DNA of 64,000 nucleotides from positions 34,844 to 98,843 of the forward strand of contig CAYYFE010000010.1 of NCBI GenBank assembly GCA_964471115.1, read 5' to 3'. The stretch's first letter is position 1. Every line of letters starts with the position of its first letter. A program made the translations under genes and the position numbers. This document shows positions 56,944 through 64,000 of this stretch, piece after piece. Source of the stretch: SYFT01 sp964471115 (GTDB taxonomy: Bacteria; Acidobacteriota; Vicinamibacteria; Vicinamibacterales; SCN-69-37). The notes below the pieces were generated by a model, which made no database searches, was not told the origin of the DNA, and worked only from the letters and a program-made list of their open reading frames with translations.

Positions 56944-57663
56944 TCAGAACCGGATCTGGAACCCGACGATGAAGTTCAGGCCCGTCAGATCGATCTTCTC
57001 GGCGAGGAATCCGGAGTCGGCGCCGAGGTCGCCCGAGCCGAACTGGTACCGCACCTCGGTGTTGAGCGCGTAGACGTCGCCGCCCAGCGGCAGCCGCACG
57101 CCGCCCAGGACCACGCCACCCAGGGCCGTGCCCTGCGCGACATAGCGATCGCGGAACACCGTGAAGCCGTCGAAGAAGTCGACGAACTCGCCGCTCTCGG
57201 AGTATCGCCACCGCAGCGCGCTGACGCCGGCGCCCACGTAAGGCTGCACACGGCCGGCCTGCCCAATCGGCAGGAACCGCACGACCGCCGTCAGCGGAAT
57301 CACGCGCAGTTTCAGATCCTGTTCGATCTCGTTGCCGTTGCTGTTCACGTAGTCGCGGTAGAAGCTGGGCACCGACTTCTGGTAGAACCCTACGCCCAGA
57401 CCCAGTTCCACGCGCTCGTTGAACGTGATCGTCCATTCGCCCTGGCCGATGAGGCTCCGGAAGTCCTTGATGTCGAACTCCAACGTGTTCAGGTTCTCCA
57501 CCCAGACATCGTCAGTGGGCCGCGCGTCGTAACCTCGCGGGCTGAAGATCCCTGCGCCCAGGTGCAGTGAGTGCACGGCCTGCGCCGAAGCAGTCGACGC
57601 CGTCATCGCCACCATCACCAATCCCGTCAGTCCAAGTACGCCCGCTCGCATTGCCCGTGTCAT
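56944..57663 (-). CDS. Predicted outer-membrane beta-barrel (OmpW-like)
   Basis: A 239-residue exported protein with a signal peptide to about TASAQ (residue 28). The mature part starts HLGAGIFSPRGYD and has VELGLGVGFYQKS and VQPYVGAGVSALRWRY, as in OmpW/outer-membrane protein beta-barrel domains, and ends VGFQIRF with terminal Phe. ATG 57663 gives the signal peptide. Role unknown. The stop is next to the dispersed repeat. Confidence 0.78.
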   Translation of the reverse strand: MTRAMRAGVLGLTGLVMVAMTASTASAQAVHSLHLGAGIFSPRGYDARPTDDVWVENLNTLEFDIKDFRSLIGQGEWTITFNERVELGLGVGFYQKSVPSFYRDYVNSNGNEIEQDLKLRVIPLTAVVRFLPIGQAGRVQPYVGAGVSALRWRYSESGEFVDFFDGFTVFRDRYVAQGTALGGVVLGGVRLPLGGDVYALNTEVRYQFGSGDLGADSGFLAEKIDLTGLNFIVGFQIRF

Positions 57664-57792
57664 GTGTGTACTCCGTCCGTTGAGGCCCGCACCCGTTGTG
57701 CCGGCACTCCTGTCCTGTGTGGAAAGCATGTTTGATGCCAGCCGCCAGTGGCGCCGATTTCGGCGGAAACGCCTGAAAACCGACGCCCCCTG

Positions 57793-58584
57793 TCACTTGC
57801 GGAGGGCAGTGATTACATCGACCAGCTGCGGATGCAGCGCACCGTTGGAAGCGACGATCTCCCGCCCGAACGGTGTGAACGGCTGACCGTGGTAGCCCGT
57901 CACGACGCCACCGGCCTCCGATACGATGAGGGCGCCGGCCGCGACATCCCAGGGCTGGAGGTTCTGCTCCCAGAAGGCGTCGAACCGGCCCGCGCCCACC
58001 CAGCACAGGTCGAGCGCCGCGGATCCCAGCCGCCGCACCGCCTGTGCGCGCTGGAGAAACGCGCCGAAGATGGCCACCTGCTCCGCTCGCTCCTCGGTCG
58101 CCGTGTAGGGGAATCCCGTCACAAGCAGGCCGTCAATCAGCTCGGCCACACCGCTCACGGCCAGGCGCCGCCCGTTGAGACGCGCCCCGCCGCCCCGCTC
58201 GGCCGTGAACAACTCCTCGGCGATCGGGTCATACACGGCGCCCGCGACCACCTCGCCGTCTTCCTCGAGCGCGACCGAGATACAAAACAGGGCCACGCCG
58301 TGCGCGAAGTTCGTCGTGCCGTCAATCGGATCGACGATCCAGCGGCAGCCCCCGGCCGGCGGACGATCGTGCACCGACTCCTCACCCAGAAACGTGTGCG
58401 AAGGAAATCGCCGGGCGATCCGGCTGCGAATCTCCTGCTCCACGGCGACGTCCGCCTCGGTCACGAGATCGATGAGACCCTTTTTCCTGATGACCGGGCT
58501 GCGCCGGAAGAACTGCCGGGCGATGCGGCCGCCGGCCTGCGCGGCATCAATGGCCGTCGCGAGATACGCGGGATTGGGAGTCAC
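57793..58584 (-). CDS. Inositol monophosphatase family protein
   Basis: A 263-residue Mg-dependent phosphatase of the IMPase/CysQ/SuhB fold. The metal-site motifs are DLVTEADVAVE, FLGEES, WIVDPIDGTTNF and WDVAAGALIVSEAGG, all intact. It may dephosphorylate inositol phosphate, PAP or histidinol phosphate. Start GTG 58584 overlaps the RsbW-like stop as GTGA, so the two are coupled. Confidence 0.91.
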   Translation of the reverse strand: MTPNPAYLATAIDAAQAGGRIARQFFRRSPVIRKKGLIDLVTEADVAVEQEIRSRIARRFPSHTFLGEESVHDRPPAGGCRWIVDPIDGTTNFAHGVALFCISVALEEDGEVVAGAVYDPIAEELFTAERGGGARLNGRRLAVSGVAELIDGLLVTGFPYTATEERAEQVAIFGAFLQRAQAVRRLGSAALDLCWVGAGRFDAFWEQNLQPWDVAAGALIVSEAGGVVTGYHGQPFTPFGREIVASNGALHPQLVDVITALRK

Positions 58585-59024
58585 GAACGCGCAGACAGCT
58601 TCTTCACCATGCGGACGGACATGCCGCCCTCCGGCCGCCGGGCAATCGCCACGTCGTCCATGAAATTGCGCATGAAGAAGATGCCGCGACCGCTCGACTT
58701 CAGGAGGTTTTCGGGCGCGAGGGGGTCCTTGACCTCCTCGAACTCGAACCCTTCGCCTTCGTCGAGCACCGTGACCGAGAACTCTTCGGGCGCCTGCCGC
58801 GGCGAGAGCGTGAACTCGACCGTCACGTGTTTGGCAGGGTCCTCGCGGTTGCCATGTTTGACCGCGTTGATGACCGATTCCCGGACCGCCACACTCACCC
58901 AATGGGTGGTGTCCTCGTCGAATCCGGCCATGCCCGACAGCCGATCGCTCAGCGCCTGCACGAGGTCGAGCAGTTGGAAGGAACTGGGCAGTTCCAGTCG
59001 AACGAGATGCTGGTCAGTCATCAT
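58581..59024 (-). CDS. RsbW-type anti-sigma factor / serine-protein kinase
   Basis: A 147-residue protein with a GHKL ATPase fold: VAVRESVINAVKHGN (N box), VTVLDEGEGFEFE (G1) and SGRGIFFMRNFMDDV (G2). Such proteins bind sigma factors or anti-anti-sigma proteins and phosphorylate the latter. No anti-anti-sigma or sigma gene is next to it. It is divergent from aroA with a 37-base gap. Confidence 0.87.
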   Translation of the reverse strand: MMTDQHLVRLELPSSFQLLDLVQALSDRLSGMAGFDEDTTHWVSVAVRESVINAVKHGNREDPAKHVTVEFTLSPRQAPEEFSVTVLDEGEGFEFEEVKDPLAPENLLKSSGRGIFFMRNFMDDVAIARRPEGGMSVRMVKKLSARS

Positions 59025-59061
59025 CGTGGGAGTACCATACTATTCGGAAACGGCCCGCGAA

Positions 59062-60348
59062 ATGTCTTCCCTGCCGCTTTCCCCCGTTCGCACACTTTCC
59101 GGCCACCTGGACGTGCCGGGCGACAAGTCTATCTCGCACCGGTACGTGCTGCTGGGCGCGATGGCGGAGGGCCGGACGCGCATCCGCGGTCTGGCCGACG
59201 GCGCCGACGTCCGCGCGTCACAGGCGTGCGTGGCGGCGCTGGGCGCGCGGATCGACGCCGACGATCAGGGCGTGACCGTCACCGGCTGGGGGGCCGCTGG
59301 GCCGCGATCCCCGGCGGGCGACCTGGACTGCATGAACTCCGGGACGAGCATGCGCCTGCTGCTGGGTGTGCTGGCGGGCTGGCCCGTGACGGCCACGCTG
59401 GTGGGTGACGCCTCGTTGTCGCGCCGCCCGATGGAGCGCGTGCTTGGTCCCTTGCGCGAGATGGGGGCCGACGCGACGTCCACCGAGGGCCACGCGCCAC
59501 TGACGATGCGCGGCGGCGCGTTGCGGGCCATCGACTGGCGTGTGCCCGTCGCCTCCGCCCAGCTCAAGAGCGCGGTCATGCTCGGCGCCCTGCGCGCCGA
59601 GGGCACGACGGTCGTCACGGAGCCCGCGCTCACCCGCGACCACACCGAACGCGCCTTCCCTCTGTTCGGCCTGCGCGCGGACGTCGAGGGCCCGCGGATC
59701 GCGATTACGGGCCGGCAGATCGCGCAGGCGCCAGACCAGGTCCTGCAGGTGCCCGGCGATCCGTCCTCGGCGGCTATCTGGGCCGCCGCCGCGGCGGCGC
59801 GGCCGGGCAGCCACGTGGTGGTGTCGGGCGTGGCCCTCAACCCGCGGAGGCTGGGATTTGTCGACGCGCTGCGCCGCCTGGGGGCGCTGATCACCGTCGA
59901 ACCAACCGCCATGGCCGGCGGCGAGCCGGTGGGCCGGATCGACGTCCGGTACGGCGAACGGGCCGGCACCACGATCGAGGCGGACGAAGTGCCCAGTCTC
60001 ATCGATGAGCTGCCGGTGCTGGCCGCCAGCGCGGCGCTCGGCGGCCACCTCGAGGTGCGCGGCGCCGGCGAACTGCGCGTCAAGGAAAGCGACCGCATCA
60101 GCGCCCTCGTCACGGGCCTGCGCGCCCTGGGGGTCGCAGCCGAGGAATACGCCGACGGCTTCGTCATCGACGGCCGCGCCGGCGTACCGCGCGGCGGCGA
60201 GGCCGATGCGGCGCACGACCATCGCCTGGTGATGGCGTTCAGTCTGGTCGCGCTGGGCGCCGCCGGCCCCAGCGTGATTCACGGCGCGGACGCCGTCGCG
60301 GTGTCCTACCCCGGCTACGTGGACGACCTGAAACGGCTGGCGCAATGA
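59062..60348 (+). CDS. aroA: 3-phosphoshikimate 1-carboxyvinyltransferase (EPSP synthase)
   Basis: Joins shikimate-3-phosphate and PEP in the chorismate pathway. The 428-residue product has PGDKSISHRYVLLGAMAEG, DCMNSGTSMRLLLG, GDASLSRRPM, ESDRI in RVKESDRISALV and DHRLVMAFS. ATG 59062 gives the usual start. It overlaps aroK by four bases and is translated with it. Confidence 0.96.
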   Translation: MSSLPLSPVRTLSGHLDVPGDKSISHRYVLLGAMAEGRTRIRGLADGADVRASQACVAALGARIDADDQGVTVTGWGAAGPRSPAGDLDCMNSGTSMRLLLGVLAGWPVTATLVGDASLSRRPMERVLGPLREMGADATSTEGHAPLTMRGGALRAIDWRVPVASAQLKSAVMLGALRAEGTTVVTEPALTRDHTERAFPLFGLRADVEGPRIAITGRQIAQAPDQVLQVPGDPSSAAIWAAAAAARPGSHVVVSGVALNPRRLGFVDALRRLGALITVEPTAMAGGEPVGRIDVRYGERAGTTIEADEVPSLIDELPVLAASAALGGHLEVRGAGELRVKESDRISALVTGLRALGVAAEEYADGFVIDGRAGVPRGGEADAAHDHRLVMAFSLVALGAAGPSVIHGADAVAVSYPGYVDDLKRLAQ

Positions 60349-60866
60349 CGTTCGACAAGGTGTACCTCGTCGGGTTCATGGCCTCGGGCAAGAGCACCGT
60401 CGGGCGGCACCTGGCTGCGCGCCTCCGGTGGCGATTCGAGGACATCGACCATCTCATCGAGGTCCGGGAGAAGAAGACCATTGCCGAGATCTTTGCGCGG
60501 CAGGGCGAGCCCTACTTCCGGCAGCTCGAGCGCGAGATGCTCGCCGTCCTCCAGCCGATGCGGCACGTGGTCGTCGCCACCGGCGGCGGCACCTTTGCCG
60601 ATCCGGACAACCGCGCCGCGATCAACCTGGACGGCATTTCGGTGTGGGTGGACGTGCCCCTCCCGGAACTGATCACGCGCATCCCGCTGGATGGCCGCCG
60701 GCCGCTGGCGTCGGACCGGCAGGCGCTCGAACGGCTGTATGCGGCGCGCGTCGAGAGTTACCGCCTGGCGCATCTGCGCGTCAACGCGTCGCGGTCGTCG
60801 GCTTCGGCGGTGGCCGATCGCGTGCTGGACGCGCTGCACGCGTTTTCCGGCGTCATCACCCCCTGA
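60345..60866 (+). CDS. aroK: Shikimate kinase
   Basis: Phosphorylates shikimate. The 173-residue protein has Walker A GFMASGKST (10-18), DIDHLIE for shikimate and Mg, FRQLEREML, ATGGGTF and the lid arginines in RRPLASDR. The order aroK after aroA here is reversed relative to the pathway, which is common. Followed by the phosphoesterase after eight bases. Confidence 0.94.
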   Translation: MTFDKVYLVGFMASGKSTVGRHLAARLRWRFEDIDHLIEVREKKTIAEIFARQGEPYFRQLEREMLAVLQPMRHVVVATGGGTFADPDNRAAINLDGISVWVDVPLPELITRIPLDGRRPLASDRQALERLYAARVESYRLAHLRVNASRSSASAVADRVLDALHAFSGVITP

Positions 60867-60874
60867 CTGCCCCG

Positions 60875-61612
60875 ATGCCCCTGCTGCTGTTGACGGACAT
60901 CCACGGGAACATCGACGCGCTCGACGCCGTGCTCGACGACGCCGGGCCGGTCGACGGCGTGATCTGCCTCGGTGACCTGGTCGGCTACGGCGCCGCGCCT
61001 GCGGACGTCATCGCGAAGATCCGCGCGCTGGCCCCGCAGTGGATCCTGCGCGGCAATCACGACCGCGTGGCCGCCGGGCTGACCCACGCGGGCACGTTCA
61101 GCCCGACGGCGCGCGCCGCGATCGAATGGACGCAGCGCCGGCTCGACCCCGGCGATCTGGAGTGGCTCAGGCACCTGCCCATCGGGCCGCTGTCCATGGA
61201 CACCGACACCCTGCTCTGCCACGGCGCGCCGCGCGACGAGGATTACTACATCCAGACGTTTGCCGATGCGCGGCTGGTGTTCTCGGACCGCACGTTTTGC
61301 ATCGCCCTGCACGGGCACACGCACCTGCAATCCGTCTTCCGTCTCCGCGGCGCCATCGTCCACGACGAAACGCCGATCAGACGAGGCCGGGTGACCGTGG
61401 CGATGACTGATGATTCACGCTGGCTGATCAATCCGGGGTCGGTGGGCCAGCCGCGTGACGGAGACGCCCGCGCGGCCTACGCGATGCTCGACGTGGAGGC
61501 CCGCACGATCGAACTGCGGCGCGTGGCGTACGACGTGGCGCGCGCGCAGGCCCGCATCCGCGACGCGGGGCTGCCCGCCTCGCTTGCCGGCCGCCTGGCC
61601 ACCGGCGAGTAA
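60875..61612 (+). CDS. Calcineurin-like metallophosphoesterase (YfcE/MJ0936-like)
   Basis: A 245-residue metallophosphoesterase. It has the metal motifs DIHGN (residues 8-12), GDLVGYG, GNHD, and H-x-GHTH (ALHGHTHL), plus NPGSVGQPRD. Substrate unclear, possibly a cyclic nucleotide or phosphodiester. Start ATG 60875 follows aroK closely, so the three genes probably share a transcript. Confidence 0.91.
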   Translation: MPLLLLTDIHGNIDALDAVLDDAGPVDGVICLGDLVGYGAAPADVIAKIRALAPQWILRGNHDRVAAGLTHAGTFSPTARAAIEWTQRRLDPGDLEWLRHLPIGPLSMDTDTLLCHGAPRDEDYYIQTFADARLVFSDRTFCIALHGHTHLQSVFRLRGAIVHDETPIRRGRVTVAMTDDSRWLINPGSVGQPRDGDARAAYAMLDVEARTIELRRVAYDVARAQARIRDAGLPASLAGRLATGE

Positions 61613-61636
61613 CGAGCAGAGTGCGCCGACTCGTAG

Positions 61637-61688
61637 CGCGGCCGGATCTGCCGGCCGCGGACGACGGCGCTCCAAGGAGCGGAGCGCC
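61637..61688. terminator. Two palindromes (repeat family B and GGCGCTCC stem)
   Basis: CGCGGCCGG/CCGGCCGCG (61637-61659, loop ATCTG), preceded by TCGTAG as in 34621-34626, then GGCGCTCC/GGAGCGCC (61666-61688). They lie between the convergent phosphoesterase and ccm operon ends. Confidence 0.6.
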
Positions 61689-61835
61689 CTACGGGGTCTT
61701 ACGCTGGGCGCGCTCTTCGCGACGCTTGAGTTCCATCGCGAACGCGTCGCGCGCGGCGCGGGTCCCGAGAACCCAGCCGATGACGACGCCAATCAGCAGA
61801 ACGCCAGGGATGAAGATGAAGTGCGCCGACGACAT
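61689..61835 (-). CDS. Small membrane protein after ccmD
   Basis: A 48-residue protein with one transmembrane helix (about 6-23) and a basic, charged tail (ELKRREERAQRKTP). It starts 11 bases after the ccmD stop. The shape is like a second CcmD-type subunit, but the start has a weak ribosome site (GGCGGG). Function not known. Confidence 0.5.
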   Translation of the reverse strand: MSSAHFIFIPGVLLIGVVIGWVLGTRAARDAFAMELKRREERAQRKTP

Positions 61836-61846
61836 CCCGCCCACGG

Positions 61847-62131
61847 TCAGCGTCCTTCCTGCGCGTCCACGCGCCGTCGCACCTGCTGCAGGTCGTCTTC
61901 CAGGCGCGCCATCCGCCGCCACAGCGACCAGAGGTAGAACAGGATGGCCACCCACACGAAGGCGTAGGCGTAGAACACCAGCGGCGCCGCCGGCAACACC
62001 TCACGCGCCGCGAACTCGCTGAGCGGCACGAAGCCTTCGGCCGCGGGCGGCTGCGTCTGCGCGGCCAGCGGAACGGCCGCCACGAGCGCCAGCAGCGTGA
62101 GCACAACGGGGATCCAGCGTCGGATGGTCAT
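61847..62131 (-). CDS. ccmD: CcmD-like heme exporter subunit
   Basis: A 94-residue protein with an N-terminal hydrophobic segment that may be a signal peptide (to about PLAAQ), then a transmembrane helix (YAYAFVWVAILFYLWSLWRR) and a charged coiled tail. Position after ccmC and one-helix layout match CcmD, which releases holo-CcmE from CcmABC. GAGG is about 10 bases before ATG 62131. It is longer than classical CcmD. Confidence 0.7.
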   Translation of the reverse strand: MTIRRWIPVVLTLLALVAAVPLAAQTQPPAAEGFVPLSEFAAREVLPAAPLVFYAYAFVWVAILFYLWSLWRRMARLEDDLQQVRRRVDAQEGR

Positions 62132-62135
62132 GATG

Positions 62136-62801
62136 TCAATCCTCGAGAGACGCATACGTGGCTTCCAGTGACGTGCGGGCGCGTTCCAGGCGCACGCGCA
62201 GGAGCAGCAACGCGACGTACAGACACACGAAGGCGGCCAGGCACCACAGGAACGGAATCCGCATCTCCGGACTCAGCGTGCGCACGACCGTGGTCTTGGG
62301 ATGCAGGGTCCGCCAGACGTTGACCGACCAGTAGACAAACGGGACGTTGGCCATGCCGAACACGCCGACCGCGGCGGCCAGCACGTCGGAGCCCGCGCCC
62401 GCAAAGCGGCGCAGCAGCAGGTAGGCGACAAACATCAGCCACAACACGAGCGAGGTGACCAGCCGCACATCACCCCAGTCCCACCAGACGCCCCACGCCT
62501 TGCGCGCCCAGAGCGGGCCGGTCACCAGCACGATGGCGCCGAACAGGACGACAAGTTCCGCTCCGGCAATCGCCACGCGATCGGCGGCCGGCGAACGCTT
62601 CGCCAGGTAGATCGCGCTGGCAATCCCGCAGACGAACGCCGAGGCGAACATCACGATGGCCGACGGCACGTGGAAGTAGAAGATCTTCTGGATGAGTCCC
62701 ATCGTGGACTCGTACGGCGCGGCGTCGATCAGGAACGGGGCGTACGCAAACATCGCCACCGCGATCACGACCAGTCCCGTCACCAGGCGCGTCTGTCCCA
62801 T
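62136..62801 (-). CDS. ccmC: Heme exporter/chaperone CcmC
   Basis: A 221-residue membrane protein with six helices and the tryptophan-rich WWDWGD motif that holds heme for transfer to CcmE. Histidines FYFHVPSA and YWSVNVWRTLHP flank it. Six to seven bases after ccmB. Part of cytochrome c maturation system I. Confidence 0.95.
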   Translation of the reverse strand: MGQTRLVTGLVVIAVAMFAYAPFLIDAAPYESTMGLIQKIFYFHVPSAIVMFASAFVCGIASAIYLAKRSPAADRVAIAGAELVVLFGAIVLVTGPLWARKAWGVWWDWGDVRLVTSLVLWLMFVAYLLLRRFAGAGSDVLAAAVGVFGMANVPFVYWSVNVWRTLHPKTTVVRTLSPEMRIPFLWCLAAFVCLYVALLLLRVRLERARTSLEATYASLED

Positions 62802-62808
62802 CGTCTCC

Positions 62809-63495
62809 TCACTCCGCCATGACGGCGTCGAATACCCACAACGCCAGCGTCAGGAATACCGCGTCAAAGAATACCAGCATCGACAGCCAGACCTGGGCCC
62901 GCGCCACGTTGGGTTCGGCCGCCAGCAGCGCCGCCGTGCCGCTGACCCCGGCGATCATCACCGGTACGGTCAGCGGATACAGCACCACGGGCAGCAGCAC
63001 GTCGCGTGACTGGCTCCGGCTGAGCATGGCCCCGAACAGCGTCCCCACCCCGGCAAACCCGATGCCGCCGGCGACGACCAGCGCCACCACGCGCCACCAG
63101 ACGGCCGCGACCGAGACCTGGAACAGGACAATCACCAGCGGCCCGACGATCGCCACCACCAGCGCCATCAGCGCCAGCATCCCCAGCAGCTTGCCGACGT
63201 AGAGCGCCCACCGCTCCGTGGGCGCCAGCAGCAGCGCCTTGAGGGTCTCCGCCTGCCGTTCCCGCTCGAACGTGCGGCCCAGCGCGAGTGTGCCCGAGAA
63301 CGCCAGCGCCACCCACAGGATGCCCGCGGCGGCGTCGGTCAGCGGCACCCCTTCCACCACGAAGCTGAACGAGAAGATCAACACGGTGGCGACTGCAAAA
63401 AAGACCGTCGTGTAGACGAGTTCGCGGCTGCGCGCCTCGACCACCAGGTCCTTGCGCGCGATGATCCACACGGCCTTCCAGAATCCCGGGGTCAT
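62809..63495 (-). CDS. ccmB: Heme exporter permease CcmB
   Basis: A 228-residue ABC-type permease with six transmembrane helices. The N-terminal KDLVVEARSRELVYTTVFF and LGRTFERERQAETLKALLLAP segments are family marks. The start overlaps ccmA as ATGA. It forms the CcmABCD complex. Confidence 0.94.
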   Translation of the reverse strand: MTPGFWKAVWIIARKDLVVEARSRELVYTTVFFAVATVLIFSFSFVVEGVPLTDAAAGILWVALAFSGTLALGRTFERERQAETLKALLLAPTERWALYVGKLLGMLALMALVVAIVGPLVIVLFQVSVAAVWWRVVALVVAGGIGFAGVGTLFGAMLSRSQSRDVLLPVVLYPLTVPVMIAGVSGTAALLAAEPNVARAQVWLSMLVFFDAVFLTLALWVFDAVMAE

Positions 63496-64000
63496 GCGTG
63501 CTCCGCCAGGACGCGCCGGTACCGTTCGCGCAGGCTGCCCGCCCCGGCGGGGATCGGCCAGGCGCGGCTCCGGTCGACGCAGATCGCGTCATCCACGAGC
63601 GGTTCGGCTGTATCGAAGTCGTGCGTCGCCATGATGACAATGGCGCCGGAGGCCGCCAGGCCGCGGAGGCGCTCGATGAGTATGCCGGCCGACGTGTCAT
63701 CGAGGCCGGTGAACGGTTCGTCGAGCAACACGAGGCGCGGCCGGTGCAGCAGCGCGCGTTCGAGCGCCAGGCGCTGCCGCAGCCCGCGCGAGAACCCGCC
63801 GCTGCGATCGTCGGCGCGGTCGCTCAGTCGCGCGGCCGCCAGCGCGGCCTCGACGGCCGAATCAACGCCGGGCACGCCGTACAACTGGCCGAAGAAGCGC
63901 AGATTCTCCGCCGCCGTCAGTTCGGGATACAGGAACAGGTCATGGCCCAGCACACCAATGGCGCCACGCAGCGCGTCGCCGGCCGTGGAGACACGGTGGT
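63492..64000 (-). CDS. ccmA: Heme exporter ATPase CcmA, 5' truncated by window end
   Basis: ATPase subunit of the CcmABCD complex. The frame is open to base 64000, so the Walker A region and start are outside the window. Seen are GVLGHDLFLYPELTAAENL, the signature loop FSRGLRQRLALERALL (an LSGGQ variant), Walker B RLVLLDEPFTGLD and the switch H in MATHD. Confidence 0.92.
   Translation of the reverse strand, partial: HRVSTAGDALRGAIGVLGHDLFLYPELTAAENLRFFGQLYGVPGVDSAVEAALAAARLSDRADDRSGGFSRGLRQRLALERALLHRPRLVLLDEPFTGLDDTSAGILIERLRGLAASGAIVIMATHDFDTAEPLVDDAICVDRSRAWPIPAGAGSLRERYRRVLAEHA

Noticed and set aside
57748..59061. Long N-terminal extension of the aroA frame
   Set aside because: Antisense to the monophosphatase and RsbW-like genes; aroA has a normal start at 59062.

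Overview
The window is GC-rich bacterial chromosomal DNA of tightly packed genes. It comes from a draft or metagenome assembly, because ten Ns sit at 33771-33780. Its features fit Acidobacteriota, most likely the Vicinamibacteria/Vicinamibacterales: high GC, many NtrC-type regulators, GxxExxY proteins, short intergenic palindromes, and long runs of ATGA/GTGA-coupled genes. This placement is inferred from gene content and not from a marker-gene phylogeny. No phage, plasmid, canonical insertion sequence, CRISPR array or tRNA was found. One RNA gene, rnpB, is clear.

Layout. 1-8.2 kb holds core genes: M23 peptidase (5' cut), secA, guaB, then tsaE and nnr on the minus strand, and a class IV aminotransferase. 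8.2-8.8 kb is a GxxExxY nuclease-like gene bracketed by perfect inverted copies of a dispersed repeat. 8.8-13.1 kb is the glycine cleavage operon gcvT-gcvH-gcvP. 13.2-16.6 kb is an unusual coupled locus: ComEA-like protein, GspH-type pseudopilin, small PilZ-like protein, an AAA+ activator without GAFTGA, and two proteins sharing a four-cysteine helical-hairpin pattern. 16.9-31.4 kb holds a sugar epimerase, an exported amidohydrolase, rnpB, an NtrC-type regulator with an HtrA protease, ligA, polyprenyl synthase, TatD, metG, radC, a lipoprotein and a DASS transporter. 31.4-35.5 kb has dapF, a methyltransferase, a gapped glpD-like gene and an outer-membrane protein. 35.5-57.7 kb is a large envelope/exopolysaccharide region: five glycosyltransferases (four GT4, one GT2), two GT39-like membrane proteins, two LPG-synthase/flippase-like proteins, methyltransferases, an acyltransferase, an epimerase, a radical SAM enzyme, several predicted beta-barrels, and two paralogous lipoproteins with a shared unknown C-terminal domain. 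57.8-61.6 kb holds inositol monophosphatase, an RsbW-like kinase, aroA, aroK and a phosphoesterase. 61.7-64 kb is the cytochrome c maturation operon ccmA(partial)-ccmB-ccmC-ccmD plus a small membrane protein.

The most unusual signals are three. A repeat built on CACAGTAGGCATGTAGG occurs eight times, abuts the 3' ends of convergent genes and brackets the GxxExxY gene. The comEA-to-cysteine-hairpin locus has no recognised counterpart known to me. The paralogous ICGGLD-domain lipoproteins lie inside the polysaccharide region.
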